Below, piece by piece: positions 33,854-42,366 of a stretch of DNA of 64,000 bases. Source of the stretch: JAUILH01 sp964230215 (GTDB lineage: Bacteria; Bacteroidota; Bacteroidia; Flavobacteriales_D; JAUILH01); the NCBI GenBank assembly GCA_964230215.1, contig CAXRGQ010000008.1, positions 248,001-312,000 on the forward strand, written 5' to 3'. Made by a program: the position numbers and the translations under genes. Each line of letters starts with the position of its first letter. Within the stretch, counting starts at the first letter, position 1. The notes below the pieces were generated by a model that saw only the letters and a program-made list of their open reading frames with translations, searched no databases and was not told where the DNA came from.

Positions 33854-34468
33854 TTAGAACAAGCCGTTAATCTCAGAATCGATTGCCTGAATAATCTTTC
33901 CTAGATCCTCCTTGTCTTCATGGAACGCATTATCATCAACGTCTATGATTAATAATTTTCCTTTGTCGTAAGTCGAAATCCAAGCTTCATAACGCTCATT
34001 AAGTCTTTTTAAATAGTCGAGTCTAATAGACTCTTCGTAATCTCTACCACGTTGCTGAATTTGATTCACCAATTTCGGAACAGATGCTCTTAGGTAAATT
34101 AGCAAGTCGGGTGCTGATATGAACGACTCAAGCAGATTAAATAATGAGAAGTAATTCTCAAAATCCCTAGATGTCATTAACCCCATTGAATGCAGGTTAG
34201 GCGCAAATATGAAGGCATCCTCATAGATGGTTCTATCCTGTATCACATTGTTGGTACTCTCTTTTATCTCTTGGATTTGCGTAAATCTGCTGTTCAGGTA
34301 ATATATCTGCAAATTAAACGACCATCTCTGCATGTCATTATAGAAATCATTTAGGTAGGGATTGTCATCGATACTCTCGAAATGAGGATCCCATTTGTAA
34401 TGATCTGCTAATAAATTTGTTAAAGTCGTTTTTCCACTTCCTATATTTCCTGCTACTGCGATATGCAT
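33854..34468 (-). CDS. Deoxynucleoside kinase (dNK family)
   Basis: 204 residues. Transfers phosphate from ATP to the 5' hydroxyl of a deoxynucleoside. P-loop MHIAVAGNIGSGKTTL, the substrate-pocket region DNPYLNDFYNDMQRWSFNLQ, the ERS-like DRTIYEDAFIFA, and lid arginines in QQRGRDYEESIRLDYLKRL. It is a paralog of the kinase at 41659 (same P-loop context and RGR[DE]YE.SI block); Bacteroidota often carry two with differing preference (dA/dG against dC). The specificity cannot be told here. Confidence 0.93.
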   Translation of the reverse strand: MHIAVAGNIGSGKTTLTNLLADHYKWDPHFESIDDNPYLNDFYNDMQRWSFNLQIYYLNSRFTQIQEIKESTNNVIQDRTIYEDAFIFAPNLHSMGLMTSRDFENYFSLFNLLESFISAPDLLIYLRASVPKLVNQIQQRGRDYEESIRLDYLKRLNERYEAWISTYDKGKLLIIDVDDNAFHEDKEDLGKIIQAIDSEINGLF

Positions 34469-34538
34469 CTTACCTGATTTTGAAAGATTCTAAAGTACAA
34501 ATTATGATTTAAACAACATTAGATTGTTGGAAAATCTT

Positions 34539-35369
34539 CTACTTAAATCGTCGAATTTCGATTTTATTCTCTTTTAGCAGATGAATTTGTTTCCCATTCA
34601 TGCAAATTTGTTCCGCATCAGACTTAATTGTAATGGGAACGACATCTATTATGCGCTCAACATCCTTGAGGATTATGTACTGATTATCCTTTTTTGCAAC
34701 CATCGAATTTCCAGAAAAATGCACTTCTGATAATCCATTTTGGGTGATTCGCGATCGATAACTTCCGTAAATATCAAAAATGAGTACACCCATCTTAGTG
34801 GTAGTAATGTATAGCTTGTTTTTATGCTCTATCATTTCTGTCACTTCACCGAAATCGCCTAATTGTTGCTTTAAATTTCCAGAGCGGTATTGCACTCCGC
34901 GATCATCATTGATCTGCAGCAATTCAAAATTATCTTGGTTAAAAACCCAGATTGTATTCCCATTAAAACTGTTACAAATAGCTGTAGGCGTGAAAATGTC
35001 GTATTCTTCAAAATGGATTAGATCTCCCTGAGGACTTAAGGTGTTGTCTAAAATCATTGCCGCATTTTGGTCTTTATAGAATACCAATGGTTTTAGTGCA
35101 AAGCTGATATCAAAAGAGTGAACATCTCCAGTGATTTTTGTGCTCACCGTGAACATGGAGTCACCATTTTCTTCATATTTGGTAATGTTGTCATCGTTTA
35201 CCGCATAGAAGTAACCTATATTATCACTGCAAATAAATTTGGCTTGACTAGGTATGCTCCGCAAGAGCTTGGAGTTTGCATCAACATCAAATTGTGCCGC
35301 GTCTTGCTGCCCCAATATCGTAATTGGGAACAAGAAAAAAAACAATAGATATTTAAACTTCCGCAACAT
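34539..35369 (-). CDS. Hypothetical secreted protein, probable beta-propeller
   Basis: 276 residues, signal peptide MLRKFKYLLFFFLFPITILG-QQ. The mature part repeats blade-like units with short strands (FICSDNIGYFYAVNDDNITK, TAICNSFNGNTIWVFNQDNF, EMIEHKNKLYITTTKMGVLI, QYIILKDVERIIDV), suggesting a propeller. The first 17 bases of its coding region overlap the 3' end of the GH3-type gene, so translation is probably coupled. Confidence 0.75.
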   Translation of the reverse strand: MLRKFKYLLFFFLFPITILGQQDAAQFDVDANSKLLRSIPSQAKFICSDNIGYFYAVNDDNITKYEENGDSMFTVSTKITGDVHSFDISFALKPLVFYKDQNAAMILDNTLSPQGDLIHFEEYDIFTPTAICNSFNGNTIWVFNQDNFELLQINDDRGVQYRSGNLKQQLGDFGEVTEMIEHKNKLYITTTKMGVLIFDIYGSYRSRITQNGLSEVHFSGNSMVAKKDNQYIILKDVERIIDVVPITIKSDAEQICMNGKQIHLLKENKIEIRRFK

Positions 35370-36885
35370 GCTTATTTATAAAGGATTTAATCGAATCAAC
35401 ATGTGTTCTGTCGTTGCTCAATCGTGGTACCTTGTTTTGTCCTCCCAACTTTCCTCTTTGTTTCATCCAATCATAAAATGTGCCACTTGGCATGATTTGG
35501 ACCAAAGGCTCTTTTAAGATGAAGCCTCCAGCACGTTTAGCTTCATAATCCGAGTTCAAAGATTTTAATGCATTATCTAAGGCTTCCGTAAAAAATGCAG
35601 GGTCATGTGGAGGGTTTTTAAACTCGATTAACCATTCGTGTGCTGCCTGATCCGCCTTTTCATTCATGTATACTGGGCATACCGAATATTCGGTAAGTTC
35701 TGCCCCCGTTTTGCTGCATGCAATTTCTAATGCTTTTTCGGCATTGTCCGCTATCAATTCTTCTCCAAAGGCATTAACAAAAAACTTAGTTCTGCCAGAT
35801 ACTTGTATACGGCAAGGATTGATGGAAGTGAATTTCACCGTATCTCCAGTTAAATAGCGCCATAAACCACCATTCGTGCTAATGACAATTGCATAGTTTT
35901 TATCAACTTCAACATCCTGAATACTCACCACCTTTTTAGAGGCTTTACCCTCGTAATGCTCCATCGGAATGAATTCATAGAATATACCATAATCAAGCAT
36001 TAAAAGCATATCGTTTTCACCCGCTCTATCTTGAATACCAAAGAACCCTTCTGACGCGTTATAGGTTTCATAATAATTCATTTCTGGGTTTGGAATGAGC
36101 TTTTCATACTGAGAACGGTAAGGCGCAAAACTTACTCCGCCATGCATAAAAAACTCTAAACGCGGCCAAACTTCATTGATATTATCTGCTCCAGTGATCT
36201 CCAGAATTCGATTTAATAGCACCAAAGTCCAAGAAGGCACACCAGCCAAGATATAAACGTCTTCATTTATTGTTGACTGCGCCATAGCTTCAAGCTTGGT
36301 TTCCCAGTCATCCATTAAGGCAATCTTGCGCTTAGGTGTTCGTCTAATTTCGGCCCACCACGGCAGGTTTTTCATGATAATTGCAGACAAATCACCCGTA
36401 TACGAGCCGTAGCTTAAGGTGTTAATCTCTGCCGATCCTCCCACAATTAGGTGTTTGCCGTTATACAACTTTCTGTTTGGGTGATTGTGATAATACATAC
36501 TTAGAAGGTCCTTTCCTCCCTTGTAATGGCAGTCTTCTAGCGCTTCTTTGCTAACCGGAATAAATTTGCTTTTACCACTCGTCGTGCCCGATGACTTAGC
36601 GAACCATTTGATTTCCGTCGGCCATAATAAATTCTGTTCATTACGCATCAACCTATCAACATAAGGCTTGATGTCGTTGTAATCCTGAAGTGGAACTTGA
36701 GATTGAAAGTCACCAATTGTTTTGATGCTGGAATAACCGTGTTGTTTTCCCCACTCAGTATCTTTCGCCGCATTAATCAGACTTACAAAAACCTCATCCT
36801 GAGTCTCAACTGGAAACGAGCGAAACAAGTCGATTTGATGCAATCGCTTCTTAATTAACCAAGAAAATATTGAGTTAAACGGCAT
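35353..36885 (-). CDS. GH3-family adenylate-forming enzyme
   Basis: 510 residues. GH3 proteins are acyl-adenylate enzymes; plant members conjugate amino acids to jasmonate or auxin, while bacterial substrates are unknown. ATP-binding block FAKSSGTTSGKSKFIPVS, then YNASEGFFGIQD, and NGGLWRYLTGDTVKFTSINP near the hinge, with a C-terminal lid (KAGGFILKEPLVQ type: KRAGGFILKEPLVQI). Full length. Named for the plant GH3 family, not glycoside hydrolase 3. Confidence 0.93.
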   Translation of the reverse strand: MPFNSIFSWLIKKRLHQIDLFRSFPVETQDEVFVSLINAAKDTEWGKQHGYSSIKTIGDFQSQVPLQDYNDIKPYVDRLMRNEQNLLWPTEIKWFAKSSGTTSGKSKFIPVSKEALEDCHYKGGKDLLSMYYHNHPNRKLYNGKHLIVGGSAEINTLSYGSYTGDLSAIIMKNLPWWAEIRRTPKRKIALMDDWETKLEAMAQSTINEDVYILAGVPSWTLVLLNRILEITGADNINEVWPRLEFFMHGGVSFAPYRSQYEKLIPNPEMNYYETYNASEGFFGIQDRAGENDMLLMLDYGIFYEFIPMEHYEGKASKKVVSIQDVEVDKNYAIVISTNGGLWRYLTGDTVKFTSINPCRIQVSGRTKFFVNAFGEELIADNAEKALEIACSKTGAELTEYSVCPVYMNEKADQAAHEWLIEFKNPPHDPAFFTEALDNALKSLNSDYEAKRAGGFILKEPLVQIMPSGTFYDWMKQRGKLGGQNKVPRLSNDRTHVDSIKSFINKHVAEV

Positions 36886-36984
36886 ATTACCTAAAGTTAG
36901 TAATTATTCGTACTACACTAACACCAAACAGGCAGGTAAATTATACCAGACACAGATTAATGTGTCAAAACCAAGAAGATAGTT

Positions 36985-37080
36985 TTAGCATGCAAGCAGA
37001 CCTATGATTGCAAAAATGATGGCAATCACATAAATGTATCCCACTGGAGCAACGCTTTTATCGAAAAACTTATCTGACAT
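36985..37080 (-). CDS. 31-residue membrane microprotein
   Basis: ATG at 37080 to TAA at 36985. The product is MSDKFFDKSVAPVGYIYV followed by a hydrophobic helix IAIIFAIIGLLAC at the C-terminus, giving a soluble N-tail and one transmembrane segment. Upstream on the minus strand is TAATTTTA (complement of 37097-37104), one base off TAnnTTTG, giving a leader of about 14 bases. It lies in the 250-base gap between the GH3 gene and DUF2797; the rest of that gap (36886-36984) shows nothing else. The coding call rests on the sharp split between hydrophilic and hydrophobic halves and clean ends. Confidence 0.6.
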   Translation of the reverse strand: MSDKFFDKSVAPVGYIYVIAIIFAIIGLLAC

Positions 37081-37086
37081 TGTTCT

Positions 37087-37094
37087 TATTTTTG
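37087..37094 (+). promoter_or_regulatory. -7 element upstream of DUF2797
   Basis: TATTTTTG fits TAnnTTTG, 42 bases before the ATG at 37136. No clear -33. The DUF2797 start has an AGGAG sequence (37129-37133), unusual among genes here, which mostly lack a Shine-Dalgarno. Confidence 0.45.
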
Positions 37095-37135
37095 TGTAAA
37101 ATTAGAAAAATATTAATACTAGACCTATAGGAGCA

Positions 37136-37969
37136 ATGGATTTATTTACAAGTGAGAGTAATTCGATATTTGAAGGGAATCTGAAGAAGATGAGCGCATC
37201 AATGGTAGGAGATGAAGTCCACTACGTGCTGGGTTGTGGAGATGATGCTATTTACATGAATGACTTAATCGAAAAGCGCATACAGATATCATTTGATGGA
37301 CGAATCAATTGCGATAGCTGCGGAAAAACGACCAAGAAGCCCTACGGACAGGGATTCTGTTACGATTGCTTTATTAACGCTCCTCAAGCAGCAGAGTGTA
37401 TTGTGCGTCCCGAGTTATGTCGAGCACATTTAGGAGAGGGACGGGATCCAGAGTGGGAACGATTGCATCATGCACAGCCACATATAGTTTATTTGGCCGT
37501 ATCTAGTGCAGTAAAGGTGGGTATCACTCGTGAGACTCAAGTTCCCACAAGGTGGATAGATCAAGGAGCAAGTTATGCGATTAAGATTGCGGAGACGCCT
37601 TACAGACAGTTGGCTGGAGCGATAGAAGTTGCTCTTAAAGATATGTTTACGGACAAGACGAACTGGCGAAAAATGCTCAAAAATGAAGTAGAAGAAGACG
37701 TAGATTTGGAAGATGTCAAGTGGTCCCTTGAAGAAGTTTTACCCGCGGATTTACTAGAGTATATGTGCGAAGACGACGAAATATTTCACATTAATTACCC
37801 CGTAAATAGATGGCCAGACAAGGTAAACAGTGTAAATCTTCTTAAAACTAGCTTGGTTGAGGGTACTTTAGCTGGTATTAAAGGACAGTATCTTATTTTT
37901 GATGATAATAGAGTCATGAATATTCGCAATCATACTGGGTTTTATGTAGATTTAGGGATATGCGTTTAA
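37136..37969 (+). CDS. DUF2797 protein with zinc ribbon and GIY-YIG-like domain
   Basis: 277 residues. Residues ~60-80 form a zinc-ribbon pair (INCDSCGKTTKKPYGQGFCY, DC). The middle (HIVYLAVSSAVKVGITRETQ, then TRWIDQGASYAIKIAETPYR) is the DUF2797 core, which aligns to GIY-YIG nuclease-like folds. I do not see a clear catalytic set, so activity is uncertain. Single cytoplasmic protein. Its last ten bases overlap the start of the kelch gene. Confidence 0.85.
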   Translation: MDLFTSESNSIFEGNLKKMSASMVGDEVHYVLGCGDDAIYMNDLIEKRIQISFDGRINCDSCGKTTKKPYGQGFCYDCFINAPQAAECIVRPELCRAHLGEGRDPEWERLHHAQPHIVYLAVSSAVKVGITRETQVPTRWIDQGASYAIKIAETPYRQLAGAIEVALKDMFTDKTNWRKMLKNEVEEDVDLEDVKWSLEEVLPADLLEYMCEDDEIFHINYPVNRWPDKVNSVNLLKTSLVEGTLAGIKGQYLIFDDNRVMNIRNHTGFYVDLGICV

Positions 37970-39237
37970 TCATTGTTTTCTTATTGTTATCGTTCCAATC
38001 CACTGCCCAAATTGGTTGGACATGGACTGAACTAGACACAATGCCCTTTAGGACGTCCAATAACGCAGTGGTTGAGGCGGATGTAAATGGTGTACCACAT
38101 GTTTTTTCTTTTGGAGGAATAGATTCGACCAAGCTATATAGTGGGATTCATCAACGGTCATGCAGATACAATACACAGACATCTCAATGGTCTTCAATTC
38201 CCGATTTACCTGATACCCTGGGTAAAATTGCGGCGGGGGCCAGTGTAGTTGATAACATAATCTATATTATGGGCGGCTATCATGTACTGGCGAATGGAAA
38301 TGAATTATCATCAGATAGAGTGCATAGATATGATCCAGAAACCAATACTTATCTTAGTGATGGCGCACCAATTCCAGTACCCATCGACGACCACGTCCAG
38401 GTGGTATGGAGAGATTCATTAATCATACTAGTTACAGGTTGGAGCAACAATGGCAATAAACCAGATGTGCAGATTTACAATCCATATACGGATGCATGGT
38501 CGGTAGGCACAGATGTTCCTTTCACAAACGACTATATTGCCTTTGGAGCATCAGGAGAAGTTATTGGGGACACTATTTATTATCATGGAGGTACTGCAGG
38601 CAATTTCTCATTTGTAGCGAGAAAACATTTACGAAGAGGGATAATAAATCCAAATAATCCAACGGATATTCAATGGGACTTTCTAGGCGATAATCCTGGT
38701 GACGCTAATTACAGATCGGCATGTGTAACTTCAGGCAATCGAGTGTTTTGGATTGGAGGTTCTGGGGTTGCATATAATTATAATGGAATAGCATATAACG
38801 GTTCGGGCGGCGTACCAGCACTGGATAGAATACTTTTCTATTCTCAGACAGGGCCAGCTTGGTTTGAGGGGACTGGAACGCCCTATGCTGTTATGGACTT
38901 AAGAGGTGTCGCACAAATAGGTAGTAATGCATGGGTTATTTGCGGGGGAATGATGGGCAATCAGGAGGTAGTTAATAGAGCTTTCTTATTGGAGTATGAT
39001 CCAATCGTAGCTGGAATTGATGAAGCTGAAAAATCAATGTCGCTTTACCCAAACCCCGGTAATGGGGAGATTAAATGTGACCTGCAGAAGGGGACATGTG
39101 ACGTATATTCTATTGATGGTCTGTTCCTTGGTAGTTATCAAATTGCATCTGGGATGATTAATATATCTGATCTTCCAAATGCATTTTATAGTTTAAAAAT
39201 TGGTGAACAACACTACGGCTACGTTAAAGTAGAGTGA
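37960..39237 (+). CDS. Secreted kelch-repeat protein with T9SS type A sorting domain
   Basis: 425 residues. Signal peptide MRLIIVFLLLSFQSTA-QI. Six or so kelch blades (VPHVFSFGGIDSTKLYSG, IIYIMGGYHVLANG, TIYYHGGTAGN, RVFWIGGSGVAYN, NAWVICGGMMGNQE) form a beta-propeller. The last ~80 residues are a type A T9SS domain (SLYPNPGNGEIKCDL ... GMINISDLPNAFYSLKIGEQ). Surface or secreted protein of unknown ligand. The stop is one base from that of the convergent sppA gene. Confidence 0.9.
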   Translation: MRLIIVFLLLSFQSTAQIGWTWTELDTMPFRTSNNAVVEADVNGVPHVFSFGGIDSTKLYSGIHQRSCRYNTQTSQWSSIPDLPDTLGKIAAGASVVDNIIYIMGGYHVLANGNELSSDRVHRYDPETNTYLSDGAPIPVPIDDHVQVVWRDSLIILVTGWSNNGNKPDVQIYNPYTDAWSVGTDVPFTNDYIAFGASGEVIGDTIYYHGGTAGNFSFVARKHLRRGIINPNNPTDIQWDFLGDNPGDANYRSACVTSGNRVFWIGGSGVAYNYNGIAYNGSGGVPALDRILFYSQTGPAWFEGTGTPYAVMDLRGVAQIGSNAWVICGGMMGNQEVVNRAFLLEYDPIVAGIDEAEKSMSLYPNPGNGEIKCDLQKGTCDVYSIDGLFLGSYQIASGMINISDLPNAFYSLKIGEQHYGYVKVE

Positions 39238-39238
39238 T

Positions 39239-41098
39239 TTATTCTATGGTGTAATTCCACATTAATCGTGCTTGCATCCTGCCTAGTTCAGTTAGATCCT
39301 TCAATTTATCAATTTCGATTTGGATAGCTTCTGGTATAGGATTTTCTGATTGCAATTGTGGTATCTCAGCAGATTCATTGCCCATCATCTCCAATATCTT
39401 TGACAAGCCATTCTGCTTAAATTTAGGGTATTCACCAACCACCACCTTGTCTAAATTAGCTAGTTTGCCTGCATAATTGATAGCATCATGCAATCCGCCC
39501 AGCGTATCTACTAAACCAATTCTTATTGCATCCGTTCCCGCCCACACGCGACCTTGTCCTATAGAGTCTACCTCTGCTGTTTCGTCAAATGTGTGTCTTC
39601 CTTCTGTTACTCTTGTTAAAAAATCAAGATAGGTTTCATCAACTCCTTGTTGCAATATTTTCTTTTCTTCTTCAGTCAACTTTCTATTAAATGACGACAG
39701 ACTCATTTCGAGAATACTCATATCAGCATGCTCGGCTGACTTTACTCTACTGTAACTTAATCCCAAATTGTTTTTAAAGAAATTACCGGTGTGTGGTACT
39801 AATAAGAAAACACCTATCGAGCCCGTGATGCTTGTTTTTTCAGCGAAAATTTTATCGGCCATACAGCTGATATAATAGCCACCTGATGCAGCAGTGTTAC
39901 CCATGGAAACCACTACTGGTTTCCCCGACTTTGCCTTGTTTAGGGCATCCCAAATCAAGTCACTGGCAAGCGCATCTCCACCTGGCGAGTTAACACGTAG
40001 CACAATTGCTTTAATCATTGGGTTATCATTTGCCTGATTAATCGCTTTTACCAAAGTTTCATCACCTATATCATCGTAGCCACTTTTGCCACCGTGAATC
40101 GAACCATTAGCGTAGATTACAGCTACATTGTGATATAATTTCCGCATTTTATCCTCAAACTTCTTTCCTTCGCGCTTAGCATACTTAGCCGGACTTACAA
40201 ACGTGATTTTCTTGTCATCATCAATCTCTAGCTGTTCGCGAATGTATATCTCGATTTCATCGGGATATTTTAAACCATCCAATAGACGGTATTTTACGGC
40301 TGTCTTTCCATTTCTAATTTGCAATGAGTCTGCGATAATTTGTAAATCTTCCGTATTAATCCCTCTGCTCTCGCTTATGTCGTCTAACATAACATTCCAA
40401 AGTTGATCGAGGAACCGTTGGGTTTGTTTTCTGTTTGCCTCACTGATTTCAGTTGACAAAAAAGGTTCCACAAAACTTTTATATTGATTATTTGTTCCGC
40501 GAATCGCTTGAACTTCTAAATCATACTTATCTAAAAATCCTTTAAAAAACGTAATGGTGCTACTTAGCCCTTTAAATTCTAATATTCCCGTGGGATACAT
40601 GTAGATATCATCTGCAACACTTGCCACATAATACGCTTTTTGGGTGTAACTGTCTCCATAAGCCACTATCCACTTACCTGATTCTTTGAATTCAATGAGT
40701 GCATTCCGTAATTCTCTTGAAGATGCCAAACCAAGGGCATTGCCATCGACCTTAAGGTATATCCCTTCAATTTTCTGATCCATAGACGCTGCATGAATAT
40801 TTTTAATTAGATCATGGAGGCCATAACTCTTATCTAAACCAAGATTAAACTTGTCGAATGTGGTGTACGATCGCTCACTGTAATCTCTCCCTAAATCAAC
40901 AGTTAATACTGATTTAGACTGAAGGTCATAACTAGTTTCCTCCCCAATTAAACCATCTAATCTGTCATCTATTGATTGCATAAACATGCGTATGCTGGTA
41001 AAGAGTAAGCCCAGAATCATCACGCTAATAATTATGGATGATAAGCTGGCGGCGCCAAAAATTTTCCAAAAGCCTGCTGGTCGTCTATTGTGATTCAT
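39239..41098 (-). CDS. sppA: Signal peptide peptidase SppA, 67K type (protease IV)
   Basis: 619 residues, inner-membrane serine protease (family S49) that cleaves leftover signal peptides. One N-terminal helix (IFGAASLSSIIISVMILGLL), then two S49 repeats. The general-base Lys is likely in SYTQKAYYVASVADDIYM of the first repeat. The nucleophile Ser is in NTAASGGYYISCMADKIFAE of the second, next to VLRVNSPGGDALASDLIW. The ATG at 41098 is chosen because it is followed by the standard short cytoplasmic arm; an upstream in-frame ATG adds an implausible 39 residues. Confidence 0.95.
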   Translation of the reverse strand: MNHNRRPAGFWKIFGAASLSSIIISVMILGLLFTSIRMFMQSIDDRLDGLIGEETSYDLQSKSVLTVDLGRDYSERSYTTFDKFNLGLDKSYGLHDLIKNIHAASMDQKIEGIYLKVDGNALGLASSRELRNALIEFKESGKWIVAYGDSYTQKAYYVASVADDIYMYPTGILEFKGLSSTITFFKGFLDKYDLEVQAIRGTNNQYKSFVEPFLSTEISEANRKQTQRFLDQLWNVMLDDISESRGINTEDLQIIADSLQIRNGKTAVKYRLLDGLKYPDEIEIYIREQLEIDDDKKITFVSPAKYAKREGKKFEDKMRKLYHNVAVIYANGSIHGGKSGYDDIGDETLVKAINQANDNPMIKAIVLRVNSPGGDALASDLIWDALNKAKSGKPVVVSMGNTAASGGYYISCMADKIFAEKTSITGSIGVFLLVPHTGNFFKNNLGLSYSRVKSAEHADMSILEMSLSSFNRKLTEEEKKILQQGVDETYLDFLTRVTEGRHTFDETAEVDSIGQGRVWAGTDAIRIGLVDTLGGLHDAINYAGKLANLDKVVVGEYPKFKQNGLSKILEMMGNESAEIPQLQSENPIPEAIQIEIDKLKDLTELGRMQARLMWNYTIE

Positions 41099-41183
41099 TT
41101 GCGAAGAATTTATACCAAATATAAGCAGAAAGAGCTTGTAATGATTAGAGAATGGATAAACGGAAAATAATACCTTTATTGCG

Positions 41184-41672
41184 GTGAAAGAGGTGTATTT
41201 AAGCATAGGTTCCAATTTGGGCGATAGGATATCTTATATTAAGAGTGCTATTGAACAATTGCAGAAGTGCGCTGAGCTGCACACAGTATCATCACTCTAC
41301 GAAACCCCGCCATGGGGATACAATTCATCCAACCCATATTATAACTGTGTGGTAAAAATGAGTTTTAAGTGTAATGTTGTAGACTTTTTAAAACATACTC
41401 AAAGCATTGAGATAGATTTAGGGCGTAGAGAAAAGACATCATCAACATATGTTGATAGGGTAGTTGATATTGATATAGTATATATAAAAGGTATGCTGTA
41501 CCACTCTGTAGATTTAACTATTCCCCACAAGCAAATGCATAAACGAGCGTTTGTATTGTTGCCCATGTTGGATATTGAGGATGAGTTGTTGGCTAACTAT
41601 GATAAAAAGGTAAGCGATTTTTTGTCGGAATTGGATTGTACTGGAATAATACGAATTGATGGAGGACTATAA
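41184..41672 (+). CDS. folK: 6-hydroxymethyl-dihydropterin pyrophosphokinase
   Basis: 162 residues. Transfers pyrophosphate from ATP to hydroxymethyl-dihydropterin in folate synthesis. Blocks: VYLSIGSNLGDRISYIKSAI, LYETPPWGYNSSNPYYNCVV, IDLGRREKTSSTYVDRVVDI, DIVYIKG, IPHKQMHKRAFVLLPMLDI. The start is GTG at 41184; no ATG is near. A TACCTTTA element (41171-41178) lies directly upstream. It overlaps the second deoxynucleoside kinase by 14 bases and complements folA in folate supply. Confidence 0.96.
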   Translation: MKEVYLSIGSNLGDRISYIKSAIEQLQKCAELHTVSSLYETPPWGYNSSNPYYNCVVKMSFKCNVVDFLKHTQSIEIDLGRREKTSSTYVDRVVDIDIVYIKGMLYHSVDLTIPHKQMHKRAFVLLPMLDIEDELLANYDKKVSDFLSELDCTGIIRIDGGL

Positions 41673-42282
41673 GTATATAGCAGTTGAAGGAAATATTGGG
41701 GCAGGAAAAACATCCTTATGCAAGCTCCTAGCTAAGCGATATAACGCTGATTTATTGCTAGAGGAGTTTGAAGAGAATTCGTTTTTAAAAGGTTTTTATC
41801 AGGATAAGGCACGCTATGCATTCTCACTAGAGCTGAGTTTTTTGGCCGATAGATTTCATCAAGTAAGCAAGTCGATTAATGAAAATATAGTGATTGCGGA
41901 TTATCATATTGCCAAAACTATTGCATTTGCAAGCCATACACTTAACCCGGATGAATTTGAATTGTTCAGGAAGTTATATGATATTATGATTGAGCAACTG
42001 CCTAAAGTGGATTTGCTGATTTACCTACAACGTGACACCGATACATTGTTAAAGAACATCAAGTTACGTGGGAGAGAATATGAAAAATCGATAGACACCA
42101 CCTATTTAGAAGCTGTTGAGAATAGCTATCAGGAATTATTACCAGAGCTAAATGTTCCGCGAGTTCTACATTTAGATTGTAGTGATTTAGACTTTGTTAA
42201 TGATGCGGCACATTTTCGAAAGCTTATGATGGTTATTGAAAGTGGTGAACATCAAGCCTATTCGAGACATAAAATATGCTAA
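41659..42282 (+). CDS. Deoxynucleoside kinase (second paralog)
   Basis: 207 residues. P-loop AVEGNIGAGKTSLCKLLAKR, EENSFLKGFYQDKARYAFSL, IADYHIAKTIAFASH in the ERS region, and lid KLRGREYEKSIDTTYLEAVE. A paralog of the kinase at 33854, but with a different base-pocket context (the Asp-Tyr-His in ADYHIAKT against DRTIYEDA). Downstream of and overlapping folK, so folate and deoxynucleotide functions are co-transcribed. Substrate not determinable. Confidence 0.93.
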   Translation: MEDYKYIAVEGNIGAGKTSLCKLLAKRYNADLLLEEFEENSFLKGFYQDKARYAFSLELSFLADRFHQVSKSINENIVIADYHIAKTIAFASHTLNPDEFELFRKLYDIMIEQLPKVDLLIYLQRDTDTLLKNIKLRGREYEKSIDTTYLEAVENSYQELLPELNVPRVLHLDCSDLDFVNDAAHFRKLMMVIESGEHQAYSRHKIC

Positions 42283-42366
42283 AATGATATGCAGTATTAT
42301 TTTAATAATTGAAAACAAACTGTTATTATTGCACCTTGATAGTATAATAGGAGAAAAATAAACAAA

